Source of the DNA: Bacteroidales bacterium
Lineage (GTDB): Bacteria; Bacteroidota; Bacteroidia; Bacteroidales; UBA3824
DNA: 49,810 nt
Reading direction: 5' to 3'
Assembly (NCBI GenBank): GCA_016286055.1
Contig: JAEERW010000018.1
Location: 1-49,810 of the forward strand
Of the stretch, positions 18,516 through 29,023 are shown piece after piece. The notes beneath the pieces were generated by a model. It ran no database searches, was not told where the DNA came from, and saw only the letters and a list, made by a program, of their open reading frames with translations. Numbering within the stretch: position 1 is the first letter of the stretch; every line of letters begins with the position of its first letter. The position numbers and the translations under genes are program-made.

Positions 18516-20324
18516 ATGACAATAGACAAAAGCACAAAACGGCGTTGGAAGATGAGGCGGGCGTTCGGACGTTTTTACGAATGGCGTATCCGTCATATTG
18601 GCACTACGCAATACCTTATAATGCTTAGCATTATAGTAGGTGCCATAGCTGGGGTTACAGCCGCCGTGCTTAAAACTTTGACGCATCTTATCAGCGGGTT
18701 CTTGTCGGGCACTATCAATCCATTGCTCGGTTTCGACGGAAATCTTATTTTTCCATTTGTGGGTATCGCCATTACCGTTGTTTTTATTAAGTTAATATTA
18801 AGACAAAACATCAGCGGCGGAATTCCCCGAGTGCTTTACTCCATATCCAAAGAGGAGGCGGTGATAAAGCCTCACAATATGTATTCGTCGGTGATAACTT
18901 CCGCAATAACAGTGGGTTTCGGCGGTAGCGCGGGATTGGAGGGACCTACCGTGGTAACAGGCGCGGCAATTGGCTCAAACATAGGTAAGTTTCTGCATCT
19001 CAATTTCAAACAGCGACTTTTGATGCTTGGATGTGCCACTGCGGCGGCGTTGGCTGCCATATTCAAAGCCCCGATTACAGGAGTGGTTTTTGTGATGGAA
19101 GTGTTTATGCTCGACCTTACAATGAGTTCGCTCGTACCGTTGCTAATTTCTTCGTTAACAGGCGTTTTGATTTCGTATGTGCTATCGGGCAGCAGTCCTG
19201 TATATTTTTTCCGCATGACCGACGCCTTTACAAGCAATGATATTCCTTACTATTTACTTCTCGGATTGGTTTGTGGGTTCACATCCATCTATTTTACACG
19301 AAGTTACATCTGGCTATCGCAACAATTCCGCAAAATCAACTCCACAGTTTGGAAACTTGTGTGGGGCGCGCTTCTGCTCACAGGAATGATTTATCTATTT
19401 CCGTCGCTCTTTGGCGAAGGTTACAACATAATCTCCAATAGTCTCAACGGCGATATCAAACCCATTTACCGCAATAGTATTTTTTCATCGTGGCATAGCG
19501 GATGGGGTATGGTGTTGTTGCTCACAGCGTTGACACTTGCCAAACCTCTTGCCACATCTGCCACATTTGCAGCAGGAGGCGTGGGTGGTATTTTTGCTCC
19601 TTCACTGTTTGTGGGGGCTACCACGGGACTTCTGCTATCTACTATCCTTACACGACTCGGATTTCATGATATCAATGCAGCCAATTTTGCCCTTGTGGGT
19701 ATGGCGGGAACAATTGCCGGTGTGCTTCACGCACCTCTCACAGCAGTTTTTCTAATTGCGGAACTTACAGGTGGTTACAAACTTTTTGTGCCGTTGATGA
19801 TGGTGAGCGTGCTGTCGTATATTTTTACTAAAAAATTCATTACCAATTCGATATACACTTATCAACTTGCCCGCCGCAACGAATTGCTCACTCATCACAC
19901 CGACAAGAATGTGCTCAACCTGATGAAATTAGAGAAACTCATTGAGACCAATTTTGCAGTGGTTTATCCCGAAGATACGCTCCGTGTGCTTGTGAAAGCG
20001 GTGGAGGATACCACTCGTAATATTTTTGCCGTGGTGAGCCGCACCGACAACACCTTTATAGGTATAATCAAAATGGACGACATACGCAAACTGATGTTTC
20101 ACCCCGAGCAGTACGATAATGTGTTTGTAAAGGATCTCTGTTTCCGACCCGAGTACACTGTACGCATTGACGAAAGTATGGATTCGGTAGCCACTAAATT
20201 TTCCACTTCCGATAAATTCAACATTGCCGTGCTCGACGAAAACAACAAGTACATCGGCTTTGTATCTCGCGCAAAGGTGTTCTCAACTTATAGGCGAATG
20301 AGCAAACAATTGTCGGAGGATTAA
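18516..20324 (+). CDS. ClC-family chloride channel/transporter with C-terminal CBS pair
   Basis: 602 residues from ATG 18516. The membrane part has the ClC ion-path motifs: SGGIPRV (variant of GSGIP), GSAGLEGPTV (the GxEGP loop, with the gating glutamate retained) and GVGGIFAPSLFVGA (GxFxP). About ten to twelve hydrophobic segments follow the ClC order. The last 140 residues form a CBS-domain pair (near VVYPEDTLRVLVKAVE and KDLCFRPEYTVRIDESM), which usually bind adenine nucleotides and tune gating. I cannot tell channel from H+/Cl- antiporter because the proton glutamate was not placed with confidence. An upstream TTG at 18492 is a less likely start. Confidence 0.9.
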   Translation: MTIDKSTKRRWKMRRAFGRFYEWRIRHIGTTQYLIMLSIIVGAIAGVTAAVLKTLTHLISGFLSGTINPLLGFDGNLIFPFVGIAITVVFIKLILRQNISGGIPRVLYSISKEEAVIKPHNMYSSVITSAITVGFGGSAGLEGPTVVTGAAIGSNIGKFLHLNFKQRLLMLGCATAAALAAIFKAPITGVVFVMEVFMLDLTMSSLVPLLISSLTGVLISYVLSGSSPVYFFRMTDAFTSNDIPYYLLLGLVCGFTSIYFTRSYIWLSQQFRKINSTVWKLVWGALLLTGMIYLFPSLFGEGYNIISNSLNGDIKPIYRNSIFSSWHSGWGMVLLLTALTLAKPLATSATFAAGGVGGIFAPSLFVGATTGLLLSTILTRLGFHDINAANFALVGMAGTIAGVLHAPLTAVFLIAELTGGYKLFVPLMMVSVLSYIFTKKFITNSIYTYQLARRNELLTHHTDKNVLNLMKLEKLIETNFAVVYPEDTLRVLVKAVEDTTRNIFAVVSRTDNTFIGIIKMDDIRKLMFHPEQYDNVFVKDLCFRPEYTVRIDESMDSVATKFSTSDKFNIAVLDENNKYIGFVSRAKVFSTYRRMSKQLSED

Positions 20325-20354
20325 AGTTGAGTGTAGGGGAAGGGTGATTATTAG

Positions 20355-20804
20355 TTATTCTTTTTCGTAAGTATATTCGTAGTAGATGCCCTCTGCTTGT
20401 TCAAATTGAAATATCAATTGTTTGTCATTAAGAGTGACAATATGATAATCGAAGTCAGCGGGTAGACCTTCTATTAGATTTTCCCACGTGCGGCCGCCGT
20501 TAATAGATTCTTTCTTGAAATTGACAGTAAGCACTTTTTGGTCGTCGCTAAAATGATAATAGCCTTTCACCATATTCATTTTGCCGTATTTTTTTTGTGC
20601 GTCAATTACTTCATTGCCTTTGAAGGTCATTGTAGCACCTATGGATTCGTCTAACATTTTTTTTGTATCGTCAGACAGTTCGTCGTAGTTTTTGCCTGCA
20701 ATTGTTACTTTTTTACAAGTCCACACACCATCCATCATCTGTCCGCACGATTGTTGGCTGATGGCAACAATCAGAATAGCAATTAGGTATAATATTCTTT
20801 TCAT
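20355..20804 (-). CDS. Small lipoprotein, lipocalin-like
   Basis: 149 residues with a lipoprotein signal ending at ISQQSC, so Cys-20 is the likely lipidated residue. The mature part begins MDGVWTCKKVTIAGKNYDEL and alternates short beta segments (GYYHFSDDQKVLTVNF, LIFQFEQAEGIYYEYTYEKE), similar in pattern to the lipocalin-like/DUF4488-type lipoproteins of Bacteroidota. Function unknown. A minus-strand TATATTTG at 20840-20833 lies 29 bp upstream of the start and fits a -7 box. Confidence 0.65.
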   Translation of the reverse strand: MKRILYLIAILIVAISQQSCGQMMDGVWTCKKVTIAGKNYDELSDDTKKMLDESIGATMTFKGNEVIDAQKKYGKMNMVKGYYHFSDDQKVLTVNFKKESINGGRTWENLIEGLPADFDYHIVTLNDKQLIFQFEQAEGIYYEYTYEKE

Positions 20805-20979
20805 CTTAATTGGTTTTTGTTTCTAATATTTGCAAATATAAAAAAAGAATAAGCAACCCGTAAAACTATTTAACACTTTTTAACTAAGTATACTTTTATA
20901 AAATGGTAAAGGGTTAAGGTATTTTTTTAAGAATTTAGGATATACAGGATAGGGAAATTTTTTCAGGAAAAATGTGGGC

Positions 20980-21062
20980 AAAAAAATGCCCCGTTGAAGG
21001 ACGAGGCAACCTAATGTTTTTCACTACGGAATAATCCTTATTGTGAATTGCTTTCAAATTAT
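20980..21062 (-). ncRNA. tracrRNA of the type II-C CRISPR system
   Basis: Read on the minus strand, the RNA begins with an anti-repeat at 21062-21041 (ATAATTTGAAAGCAATTCAC plus AA), exactly complementary to the first part of the crRNA repeat. Next comes AAGGATTATTCCG, resembling the nexus region of Bacteroidota II-C tracrRNAs, then AGTGAAAAAC. It ends in a terminator whose 8-bp stem TGCCTCGT/ACGGGGCA (one wobble) has a CCTTCA loop and seven U residues. The predicted length is about 83 nt. A promoter lies at 21067-21098, placing the start right at the anti-repeat. It is encoded divergently from cas9. Confidence 0.92.
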
Positions 21063-21066
21063 GATG

Positions 21067-21098
21067 CAAATATAATTATAAAAAGTGTGATTGTCAAA
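21067..21098 (-). promoter_or_regulatory. Predicted tracrRNA promoter
   Basis: Minus strand: TTTG at 21098-21095, 20-base gap, TATATTTG at 21074-21067. Both boxes are exact consensus. The start would fall near 21062-21060, the first base of the anti-repeat. Confidence 0.85.
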
Positions 21099-21116
21099 AT
21101 TTTTTTCGTATTTTTG
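21086..21116 (+). promoter_or_regulatory. Predicted cas9 promoter, interleaved with the tracrRNA promoter
   Basis: Plus strand: TGTG at 21086-21089, 19 bases, TATTTTTG at 21109-21116, an exact -7 box with a weak -33 box. The start would lie near 21122, leaving only about 13 nt before the ATG at 21135. The -33 box of the tracrRNA promoter (21095-21098) lies between these two boxes. Confidence 0.6.
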
Positions 21117-21134
21117 AAAAAAAAAATTTTGACT

Positions 21135-24100
21135 ATGAAAAAAATATTAGGACTCGATTTAGGAACCAACTCAATAGGTTGGGCGGTTGTGGAAGCCGAC
21201 AATAATGGTGATCCGCAAAATATCATAGGTATGGGAAGTCGTATCATTCCAATGGGCAGTGATAAAATCGACTACGAAAAAGGTGCTGTAATAACCAAAA
21301 ACGCTGATCGTAGGGAAAAACGTTCTGCCCGGAAGATGAATAAACGTTACAAAATGCGCAGAAACAAGTTGCTTTATATACTATCAAAATTGAATATGTT
21401 ACCTGAACAATTCCAATTTAAAGATGGTTTTCCCGAAGCAAACAAATTACAGGATTTAGAACTACTCCCTATTTCAAAACAAACGTTGCAACTTAATTCA
21501 TTAGAACATTATGAATTAAGAGTTAAGGCTTTGTCTGAGAAGATAGAATTAAAAGAATTGGGAAGTATTCTATACAAATACAATCGATTAAGAGGTTATG
21601 CCGGTGGCGGAAATGATGAAGATGGTGAAAAAGAAACAAAAAATGATGATGATGACACTTCTGAGGATAAAAAATATGTTACATATATTCAATCATTCCT
21701 CATAAAAAGCGTAACTAAATCCGATTCTTCATTTAAAGTAAAAGTTGGAAAAGACAAAGGAAAAGAATTGCCGGTTTTTGATGTTATCGTAAGTGATGCT
21801 AATGACAAAGAGTATATAGGAACAACACAATTGCAAAATCTCGAAGATAAAGTAAATACAGAATTTGAACTTGAAATACGCATAAAAAGGACTAAGAAGG
21901 GAGAAAATGTTACATTTGCTTTACCTCAAAAAACAAATTGGCGAAAGCAAATGGAAGAAACTGAAAAGATTTTGAAAGAAAAAAAATACTTTCCTTGCCA
22001 ATTGTTTGTGGAAGATTTAAAGAAAAACAGATGGACCAAAATTAGAAACCGCGTAATACTTCGTCAACAGTATATGAAAGAATTTGATGATGTGTGGGAA
22101 ACCCAAGCGAAATATTACAACTTCTTAAATGATTGTCCACAAGAAAAACTTGCTGAAATATTAAATTACATTTTCCCAGGACAAAGTGATTCTCAAAAAC
22201 AATTACGCGAAATTGGATTAAAAAATGGTTTAAAATATATTATAAGAGACCAAGTTATATATTATCAAAGACCCTTAAAAAATCAATCAGATCTTATCGG
22301 GAAATGCCAATATGAAAAAGAAGAAAAGGTTATTCCAATCACACATCCTTTGTTTCAAGAATTTAGATGTTGGGATCAAATAAACCGTCTTTACATCACT
22401 TCAAAACAAAGCGTTTGGAACGAAAAGAAACATAAAAGTATTGTACAATATACAAATCGTTTCCTGACTGACGACCAAAAAATGCAAATATACGATAGAT
22501 TACAAACTCAAAAGCAACTAAGTTTTAATGAAGTCGCCAAAATAGTAAAATTAAAAAGTGATAATTCTGAATATTTAAACGGTTTGCATGTAAAGGCAAA
22601 AATGATAGGTTGCGATACAAAAATCGCAATCAAAAAACTTATTGGAGATATTTTTAATGAGGATTTTTCCCTTGAAAATATATGGCAGGCAATTTACGAT
22701 AATGTTCACAACGGGAGCGAATATGATGAAAACAGCGAAAGAGTATGCTCTATTCAAAAAGCATTACCAACATCTATTCCCCAAGGGAAACGAGTTGAAT
22801 TGGCATTAACTTTGGCTCAAAAAACAAAATTTGTAAGAAAATATGCAAGTTTATCTAAAAAGGCGATTGAGAATATTTTGCCACTAATGCAATTAAATCC
22901 CAATAATGTAGCAGAGCATATCAAAGAACAATTCAACTATATTAAGCACTTGATTGAAACAGGTGAAGTTATTGATGGCAATTTACCATCCGACTACATT
23001 ATTGATTTTGTAAAGGACAATCCAGATGCATTAAATAAAGGTGGATTGATGTATGCTTTTGCTGCATCTTTGGTATATGGTCGTCATACCAAGGAGGATA
23101 TTACTCCGCAGATTACAAATTATCACGACATTAAGTATGTTGAACGAAATTTAAGAAATCCTATTGTAGAGCAAATACTTAACGAAACAATGCAAATTGT
23201 AAAATCGATATGGAAGCAATTTAAATTGAATCCAAACGAACTTGAAATCCGAGTTGAATTGGCACGAGATTTAAAAAACAGTGCGCAAGAACGAGATAAA
23301 ATTTATAAAGGTCAGATTAAAAATCAAAAAATAAATGAGTCGATAAGAAAGAAACTGATAGAATTGAACCAAGAGGTTAATGATAAAAATATAGAACTTT
23401 ATAAATTGTGGAGTAAGCAAGAGTATCCGTTTGACAAAAACGGGAAGGAAATAGCGCGTCCAAAATATGCAGATGAAACATCTCCCACGGAAGAAGAAAT
23501 CCTGAAAATGCGCCTTTGGGAAGAACAGCATTATGTGTCACCTTATACTCTAAAACCAATTCCATTATCGAAATTATTTTCAAAGGAACGACTCTATGAC
23601 ATAGATCATATTATTCCAAAATCTCGATATTTTGACGATTCATTAACGAATAAAGTTGTTTGTGAATCAATTATAAACGAAGATAAAAATAATCGTACAG
23701 CATGGGAATACATTTCTCAGCAAAATTCTACGAAGGGAATATGTAGCGTTGAAGATTATTTGTTACATATTAATAAAAGTTTCTTCGGACAAAAGAAGAA
23801 AAATCTTTTAGCGGAGAAAATACCTACTAATCCAGTTAGCCGTCAAATGAAAGATACGCAATATATTTCTATTGCTGTAAAAGACGAATTAGCCAAAATA
23901 GTGGGGAGCAACAATGTAAAAAGCACTTCGGGCGGCGTTACCGATTTTTTAAGAAGTCGTTGGGGGCTGAAAAAAATGTTTATGGAATTAACGGAGCCCC
24001 GTTTTAAACAGATGGAACTTTGGGATTTGGACGAAAATGGAAATCCTAAACACCCGTGGATTACAAAATACTTTGACAAACAAAAGAATAGACATATATA

Positions 24101-25466
24101 CGAAATTAAAGGTTGGAGCAAAAGATTCGACCATAGACATCATGCTATTGACGCTCTGGTGGTTGCTTTATCTAATGAAAAATTTATCAAAAGGTTAAAC
24201 GATTTGAATAAATATTTTCAAGAAGAATTGGCTAAACATAAAGATTATATTCCAATGGGAGATGCTGAAACATTGGAAGAAGCATTCTTTAACCTTGAAA
24301 AAGATAAGCGGGACGAAATAATGAAGGAAATTGAAAGTTCCCGTAAATTTGATACACCAATAGACAATATTGTTTCTATTGTTAAAGATTATCTTCAAAC
24401 CATGATCGTTTCGCAAAAACCCAAAGATAAGTTAGCAATAAAAAGAGCCAATGGAAACAATCAATTAAAAATCCGTGCCGCTTTACATCAAGAAACTTAT
24501 TATGGCAAAACTAATGGTAGAGATACAAAAACTATTAGTATTTCAAATTTAAAAGCAAAAGATATATCTCAAATAATTGATAAAGTTTTACAACACGACA
24601 TCACCGAACATAAAAGACATTACGAGTCTATGAAGGAAGCATTTTCGGGTGAAGGCCTTATTGTGTTTAATGAAACACGTGTTCACAACCGCAAAACACC
24701 AGTTTATAAAATTAAAGTATGGTATAGCAACAAAGATAATGAGGAAAGTAAGTTACAAAGATTGTATGACGACAATCCTAACAAATGTGTTATCACAGGC
24801 GATAATTATTTGTTTGTTGTAATGGAAGATAATGGAAAAAGAGTTTTCGATATTGCTTCATTATATGATTCGGTTGCCGTGGCAAAAGAAGAAACTACGG
24901 GGAAAAACACCAATATTGAGGATATAAAAAGCATAATCTGCAAAGCAATACGTCTACAAGAAAGAAAAATAAAGGGTAAAAAACAGCCTACTCCTGATAA
25001 AGTTTTATTCTATCTTCAACAGAATGATTTGGTATATATGCCCAAATCGGAAGACGACGAAGTATTGAAATTCAGTTTGTCAGAATTAAATGATTGGTTA
25101 TCAGATATTGAAAACAAAAAAGATTTTACAAAAAGGATTTATAGAGTGGTGAAATTTACAGGAACTGATTGCTTCTTTATCCCGAATAATTACGCAAAAG
25201 AAATCAGTATACCAAAAGATTTAACGGAAGAGGAGAGAAAAAAACTAAAAGACAAATATCCAGATAAAAAAATACCTAAACAGGAACTGAATTATTCAGA
25301 ATTTAGTTCATTTGGTAATTGTGTTAAAGTTGTGCCTGACAAAAATTTTATACTTAGTTTACGTGATAAAAAAATAAAGACTCCAAAAATTCAAGATTAT
25401 TGTGTTAAATTAAAAACAGACTGGTTAGGTAACATTATTGAATTTAATGGAGAAGGCATAAAATAA
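21135..25466 (+). CDS. cas9: Cas9 RNA-guided endonuclease, type II-C
   Basis: 1443 residues from ATG 21135 (MKKILGLDLGTNSIGWA). RuvC-I contains D8; an arginine-rich bridge helix follows (about 58-80); RuvC-II has E708 in IRVELARDL; the HNH domain has D824 and H825 in YDIDHIIPKS; RuvC-III has H1003 and D1006 in HHAIDALVVAL. All catalytic residues are present, so the enzyme should cut both strands. An acidic Asp/Glu/Lys-rich insertion occupies about residues 156-180. The size fits Bacteroidota II-C Cas9s. The coding DNA is visibly more A/T-rich than cas1 and cas2. An upstream TTG in frame at 21048 is rejected because it would lie within the tracrRNA anti-repeat. Confidence 0.97.
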   Translation: MKKILGLDLGTNSIGWAVVEADNNGDPQNIIGMGSRIIPMGSDKIDYEKGAVITKNADRREKRSARKMNKRYKMRRNKLLYILSKLNMLPEQFQFKDGFPEANKLQDLELLPISKQTLQLNSLEHYELRVKALSEKIELKELGSILYKYNRLRGYAGGGNDEDGEKETKNDDDDTSEDKKYVTYIQSFLIKSVTKSDSSFKVKVGKDKGKELPVFDVIVSDANDKEYIGTTQLQNLEDKVNTEFELEIRIKRTKKGENVTFALPQKTNWRKQMEETEKILKEKKYFPCQLFVEDLKKNRWTKIRNRVILRQQYMKEFDDVWETQAKYYNFLNDCPQEKLAEILNYIFPGQSDSQKQLREIGLKNGLKYIIRDQVIYYQRPLKNQSDLIGKCQYEKEEKVIPITHPLFQEFRCWDQINRLYITSKQSVWNEKKHKSIVQYTNRFLTDDQKMQIYDRLQTQKQLSFNEVAKIVKLKSDNSEYLNGLHVKAKMIGCDTKIAIKKLIGDIFNEDFSLENIWQAIYDNVHNGSEYDENSERVCSIQKALPTSIPQGKRVELALTLAQKTKFVRKYASLSKKAIENILPLMQLNPNNVAEHIKEQFNYIKHLIETGEVIDGNLPSDYIIDFVKDNPDALNKGGLMYAFAASLVYGRHTKEDITPQITNYHDIKYVERNLRNPIVEQILNETMQIVKSIWKQFKLNPNELEIRVELARDLKNSAQERDKIYKGQIKNQKINESIRKKLIELNQEVNDKNIELYKLWSKQEYPFDKNGKEIARPKYADETSPTEEEILKMRLWEEQHYVSPYTLKPIPLSKLFSKERLYDIDHIIPKSRYFDDSLTNKVVCESIINEDKNNRTAWEYISQQNSTKGICSVEDYLLHINKSFFGQKKKNLLAEKIPTNPVSRQMKDTQYISIAVKDELAKIVGSNNVKSTSGGVTDFLRSRWGLKKMFMELTEPRFKQMELWDLDENGNPKHPWITKYFDKQKNRHIYEIKGWSKRFDHRHHAIDALVVALSNEKFIKRLNDLNKYFQEELAKHKDYIPMGDAETLEEAFFNLEKDKRDEIMKEIESSRKFDTPIDNIVSIVKDYLQTMIVSQKPKDKLAIKRANGNNQLKIRAALHQETYYGKTNGRDTKTISISNLKAKDISQIIDKVLQHDITEHKRHYESMKEAFSGEGLIVFNETRVHNRKTPVYKIKVWYSNKDNEESKLQRLYDDNPNKCVITGDNYLFVVMEDNGKRVFDIASLYDSVAVAKEETTGKNTNIEDIKSIICKAIRLQERKIKGKKQPTPDKVLFYLQQNDLVYMPKSEDDEVLKFSLSELNDWLSDIENKKDFTKRIYRVVKFTGTDCFFIPNNYAKEISIPKDLTEEERKKLKDKYPDKKIPKQELNYSEFSSFGNCVKVVPDKNFILSLRDKKIKTPKIQDYCVKLKTDWLGNIIEFNGEGIK

Positions 25467-25536
25467 ATGGATGTAAAGAACATATATAGTTCTTCCAATA
25501 TAATAAAAGTGGGTCTTTGATTCTTTTGGCACACAT

Positions 25537-25582
25537 ATTGACGCGGTTAATTAAACCAAACCAAATAATTAACCTTGTCAAT
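25537..25582 (+). promoter_or_regulatory. Long hairpin abutting the cas1 start codon
   Basis: ATTGAC (25537-25542) pairs with GTCAAT (25577-25582), and GGTTAATTA (25545-25553) pairs with TAATTAACC (25566-25574). Between these two helices is a G-U wobble and one mismatch, and the loop is 12 nt. The stem ends on the base before the cas1 ATG at 25583. It could hide the start codon or be a dyad operator between cas9 and cas1. Confidence 0.7.
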
Positions 25583-26853
<1,271 letters not shown>

Positions 26854-26860
26854 AAAACAA

Positions 26861-26884
26861 AAAACCGCCATTTGGCGGTTTTTT
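26861..26884. terminator. Two-way intrinsic terminator between cas2 and the CRISPR array
   Basis: AACCGCC at 26863-26869 pairs with GGCGGTT at 26874-26880 around ATTT, with A-run before and T-run after. It can stop the cas operon on the plus strand and crRNA transcripts running leftward on the minus strand, insulating each from the other. Confidence 0.85.
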
Positions 26885-26960
26885 CAGTTTTGTCAGAAAC
26901 ACTTTTTTTATTTCTAAAAACGTTGTAACTCTTTGTGTGTCATTTCTTTGCCTGTATTGA
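26885..26960. other. CRISPR leader (cas2-proximal flank)
   Basis: The 76 bp between the terminator and the first repeat are A/T-rich, contain no reading frame and directly abut the most uniform end of the array, so this is the probable integration-side leader. No factor-binding motif is recognised. Confidence 0.45.
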
Positions 26961-28849
26961 GTTGTTTCTGGCGTCACAAAGATAATAATTTGAAAGCAAT
27001 TCACAACTATGGGCGACACCTTCACCGACGACGAAAGGTTGTTTCTGGCGTCACAAAGATAATAATTTGAAAGCAATTCACAACATGATATCCCTTATAA
27101 TAAACAATACACAGGTTGTTTCTGGCGTCACAAAGATAATAATTTGAAAGCAATTCACAACTTGCTGGCGCAAAGGATATCAATATTCCTTGTTGTTTCT
27201 GGCGTCACAAAGATAATAATTTGAAAGCAATTCACAACAGGATCTTTTACCTTATCTCGCTGTTGCTCGTTGTTTCTGGCGTCACAAAGATAATAATTTG
27301 AAAGCAATTCACAACTGTGATAGAGAACACTGCTAACGAGTTTAAGTTGTTTCTGGCGTCACAAAGATAATAATTTGAAAGCAATTCACAACAGAATTGG
27401 GCAAAACAATTCAACGCCGAAGGTTGTTTCTGGCGTCACAAAGATAATAATTTGAAAGCAATTCACAACGCACAATCGGCAATGGAGCAAGCGCAAGAAG
27501 TTGTTTCTGGCGTCACAAAGATAATAATTTGAAAGCAATTCACAACTGCGGCAAGTGTTATGCTTGTCAGTCCGCTGTTGTTTCTGGCGTCACAAAGATA
27601 ATAATTTGAAAGCAATTCACAACTAGTTGAATTATAAGCAACCAATGCACCATGTTGTTTCTGGCGTCACAAAGATAATAATTTGAAAGCAATTCACAAC
27701 TATAAATTATATCACCCTAATCACTTTGCGTTGTTTCTGGCGTCACAAAGATAATAATTTGAAAGCAATTCACAACGGCGATTGTGAGTGAAAATTCGTA
27801 TGGCTGTTGTTTCTGGCGTCACAAAGATAATAATTTGAAAGCAATTCACAACGGGTAGTCGCCGGTGCACTCGTCGCAAATGGTTGTTTCTGGCGTCACA
27901 AAGATAATAATTTGAAAGCAATTCACAACGTCAGTTTTCTTTCCCTCTCGATTAATGTGTTGTTTCTGGCGTCACAAAGATAATAATTTGAAAGCAATTC
28001 ACAACTCTCAACCTTGTATGCAAAAATTTGAGTCTGTTGTTTCTGGCGTCACAAAGATAATAATTTGAAAGCAATTCACAACACAGTCATCATAAACGGC
28101 GGTAAGGCATTCGTTGTTTCTGGCGTCACAAAGATAATAATTTGAAAGCAATTCACAACTACCTCAAAGGTTGTTAACGTTTGAAGTTGTTGTTTCTGGC
28201 GTCACAAAGATAATAATTTGAAAGCAATTCACAACTTAATCGTGTGATATTTGTTGGAAAATTTAGTTGTTTCTGGCGTCACAAAGATAATAATTTGAAA
28301 GCAATTCACAACTGCGTAGAGGTATTATTATTTTTGGTTCTAGTTGTTTCTGGCGTCACAAAGATAATAATTTGAAAGCAATTCACAACGTTATCAGAAT
28401 TTCAGTAAAGATTATTTTGTTGTTTCTGGCGTCACAAAGATAATAATTTGAAAGCAATTCACAACGCCGTATAATTAAATGTAATTGATACCGAAGTTGT
28501 TTCTGGCGTCACAAAGATAATAATTTGAAAGCAATTCACAACTGCTTTATCGCCTTGCCGTGTTGTCGGTCTGTTGTTTCTGGCGTCACAAAGATAATAA
28601 TTTGAAAGCAATTCACAACTTTTGTAGTCTGCGATGCGTTTGTCGTTCTGTTGTTTCTGACGTCACAAAGATAATAATTTGAAAGCAATTCACAACTTAA
28701 CGCCTACCCACTTTTGCGCTTCGGTGTTGTTTCTGACGTCACAAAGATAATAATTTGAAAGCAATTCACAACGTTTCTCTATCAGATTGTAAAAAAAGAG
28801 ATGTTGTTTCTGACGTCACAAAGATAATAATTTGAAAGCAATTCACAAC
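26961..28849 (-). CRISPR. Type II-C CRISPR array: 25 repeats of 47 bp, 24 spacers of 29-30 bp
   Basis: The plus strand repeat starts GTTGTTTCTGGCGTCACAAA and ends TTTGAAAGCAATTCACAAC. The first repeat is 26961-27007 and the last 28803-28849. Eighteen spacers are 30 bp and six are 29 bp (27701, 27777, 27930, 28160, 28390, 28697). Repeats 1-22 read CTGGCG; repeats 23-25 read CTGACG. Minus-strand repeats contain TTG-N19-TATCTTTG, a full Bacteroidota promoter, so each repeat can start its own crRNA; the first part of that strand pairs with the tracrRNA. Transcription should therefore run leftward. Reading frames across the array are repeat translations and not genes. Confidence 0.99.
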
Positions 28850-28867
28850 TAAGTATAAACTTGTTAA

Positions 28868-28914
28868 GTTGTTCCTGCCGTCACAAAAATAATAATTTGG
28901 AGAAAAAATACAAT
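28868..28914 (-). repeat. Degenerate terminal CRISPR repeat that keeps its promoter
   Basis: It lies 18 bp beyond repeat 25. On the minus strand it reads ATTG-N19-TATTTTTG, so both promoter boxes and their spacing are intact, and the end (GTGACGGCAGGAACAAC) still resembles the repeat. The tracrRNA-pairing part (GTGAATTGCTTTC) has been replaced. It probably serves as the outermost promoter for the array. Confidence 0.8.
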
Positions 28915-28959
28915 GGTAGCTTATTGTTTTTTCTGGTGGAGGTATTTAGCAAGAATATT

Positions 28960-28991
28960 TTTGCAAAATTCAAGTTATTATTGTATATTTG
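28960..28991 (+). promoter_or_regulatory. Predicted promoter of the VapBC-like pair
   Basis: TTTG at 28960-28963, 20 bases, TATATTTG at 28984-28991: an exact consensus. Start near 28997, leader of about 27 nt before ATG 29024. Confidence 0.8.
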
Positions 28992-29023
28992 CAAATTGTT
29001 AAAACCATTTATCATTTAGCGTT

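Noticed and set aside
21048-21134. TTG start that would add 29 residues to Cas9
   Set aside because: It would lie in the tracrRNA anti-repeat and promoter; the RuvC-I start MKKILGLDLG at 21135 is the family start.
25517-25582. Upstream start for cas1
   Set aside because: The added residues are not Cas1-like and run through the hairpin; ATG 25583 fits the family.
26854-28914. Possible csn2 or cas4 near the array
   Set aside because: No such gene is present between cas2 and the array or after it, so the locus is II-C.
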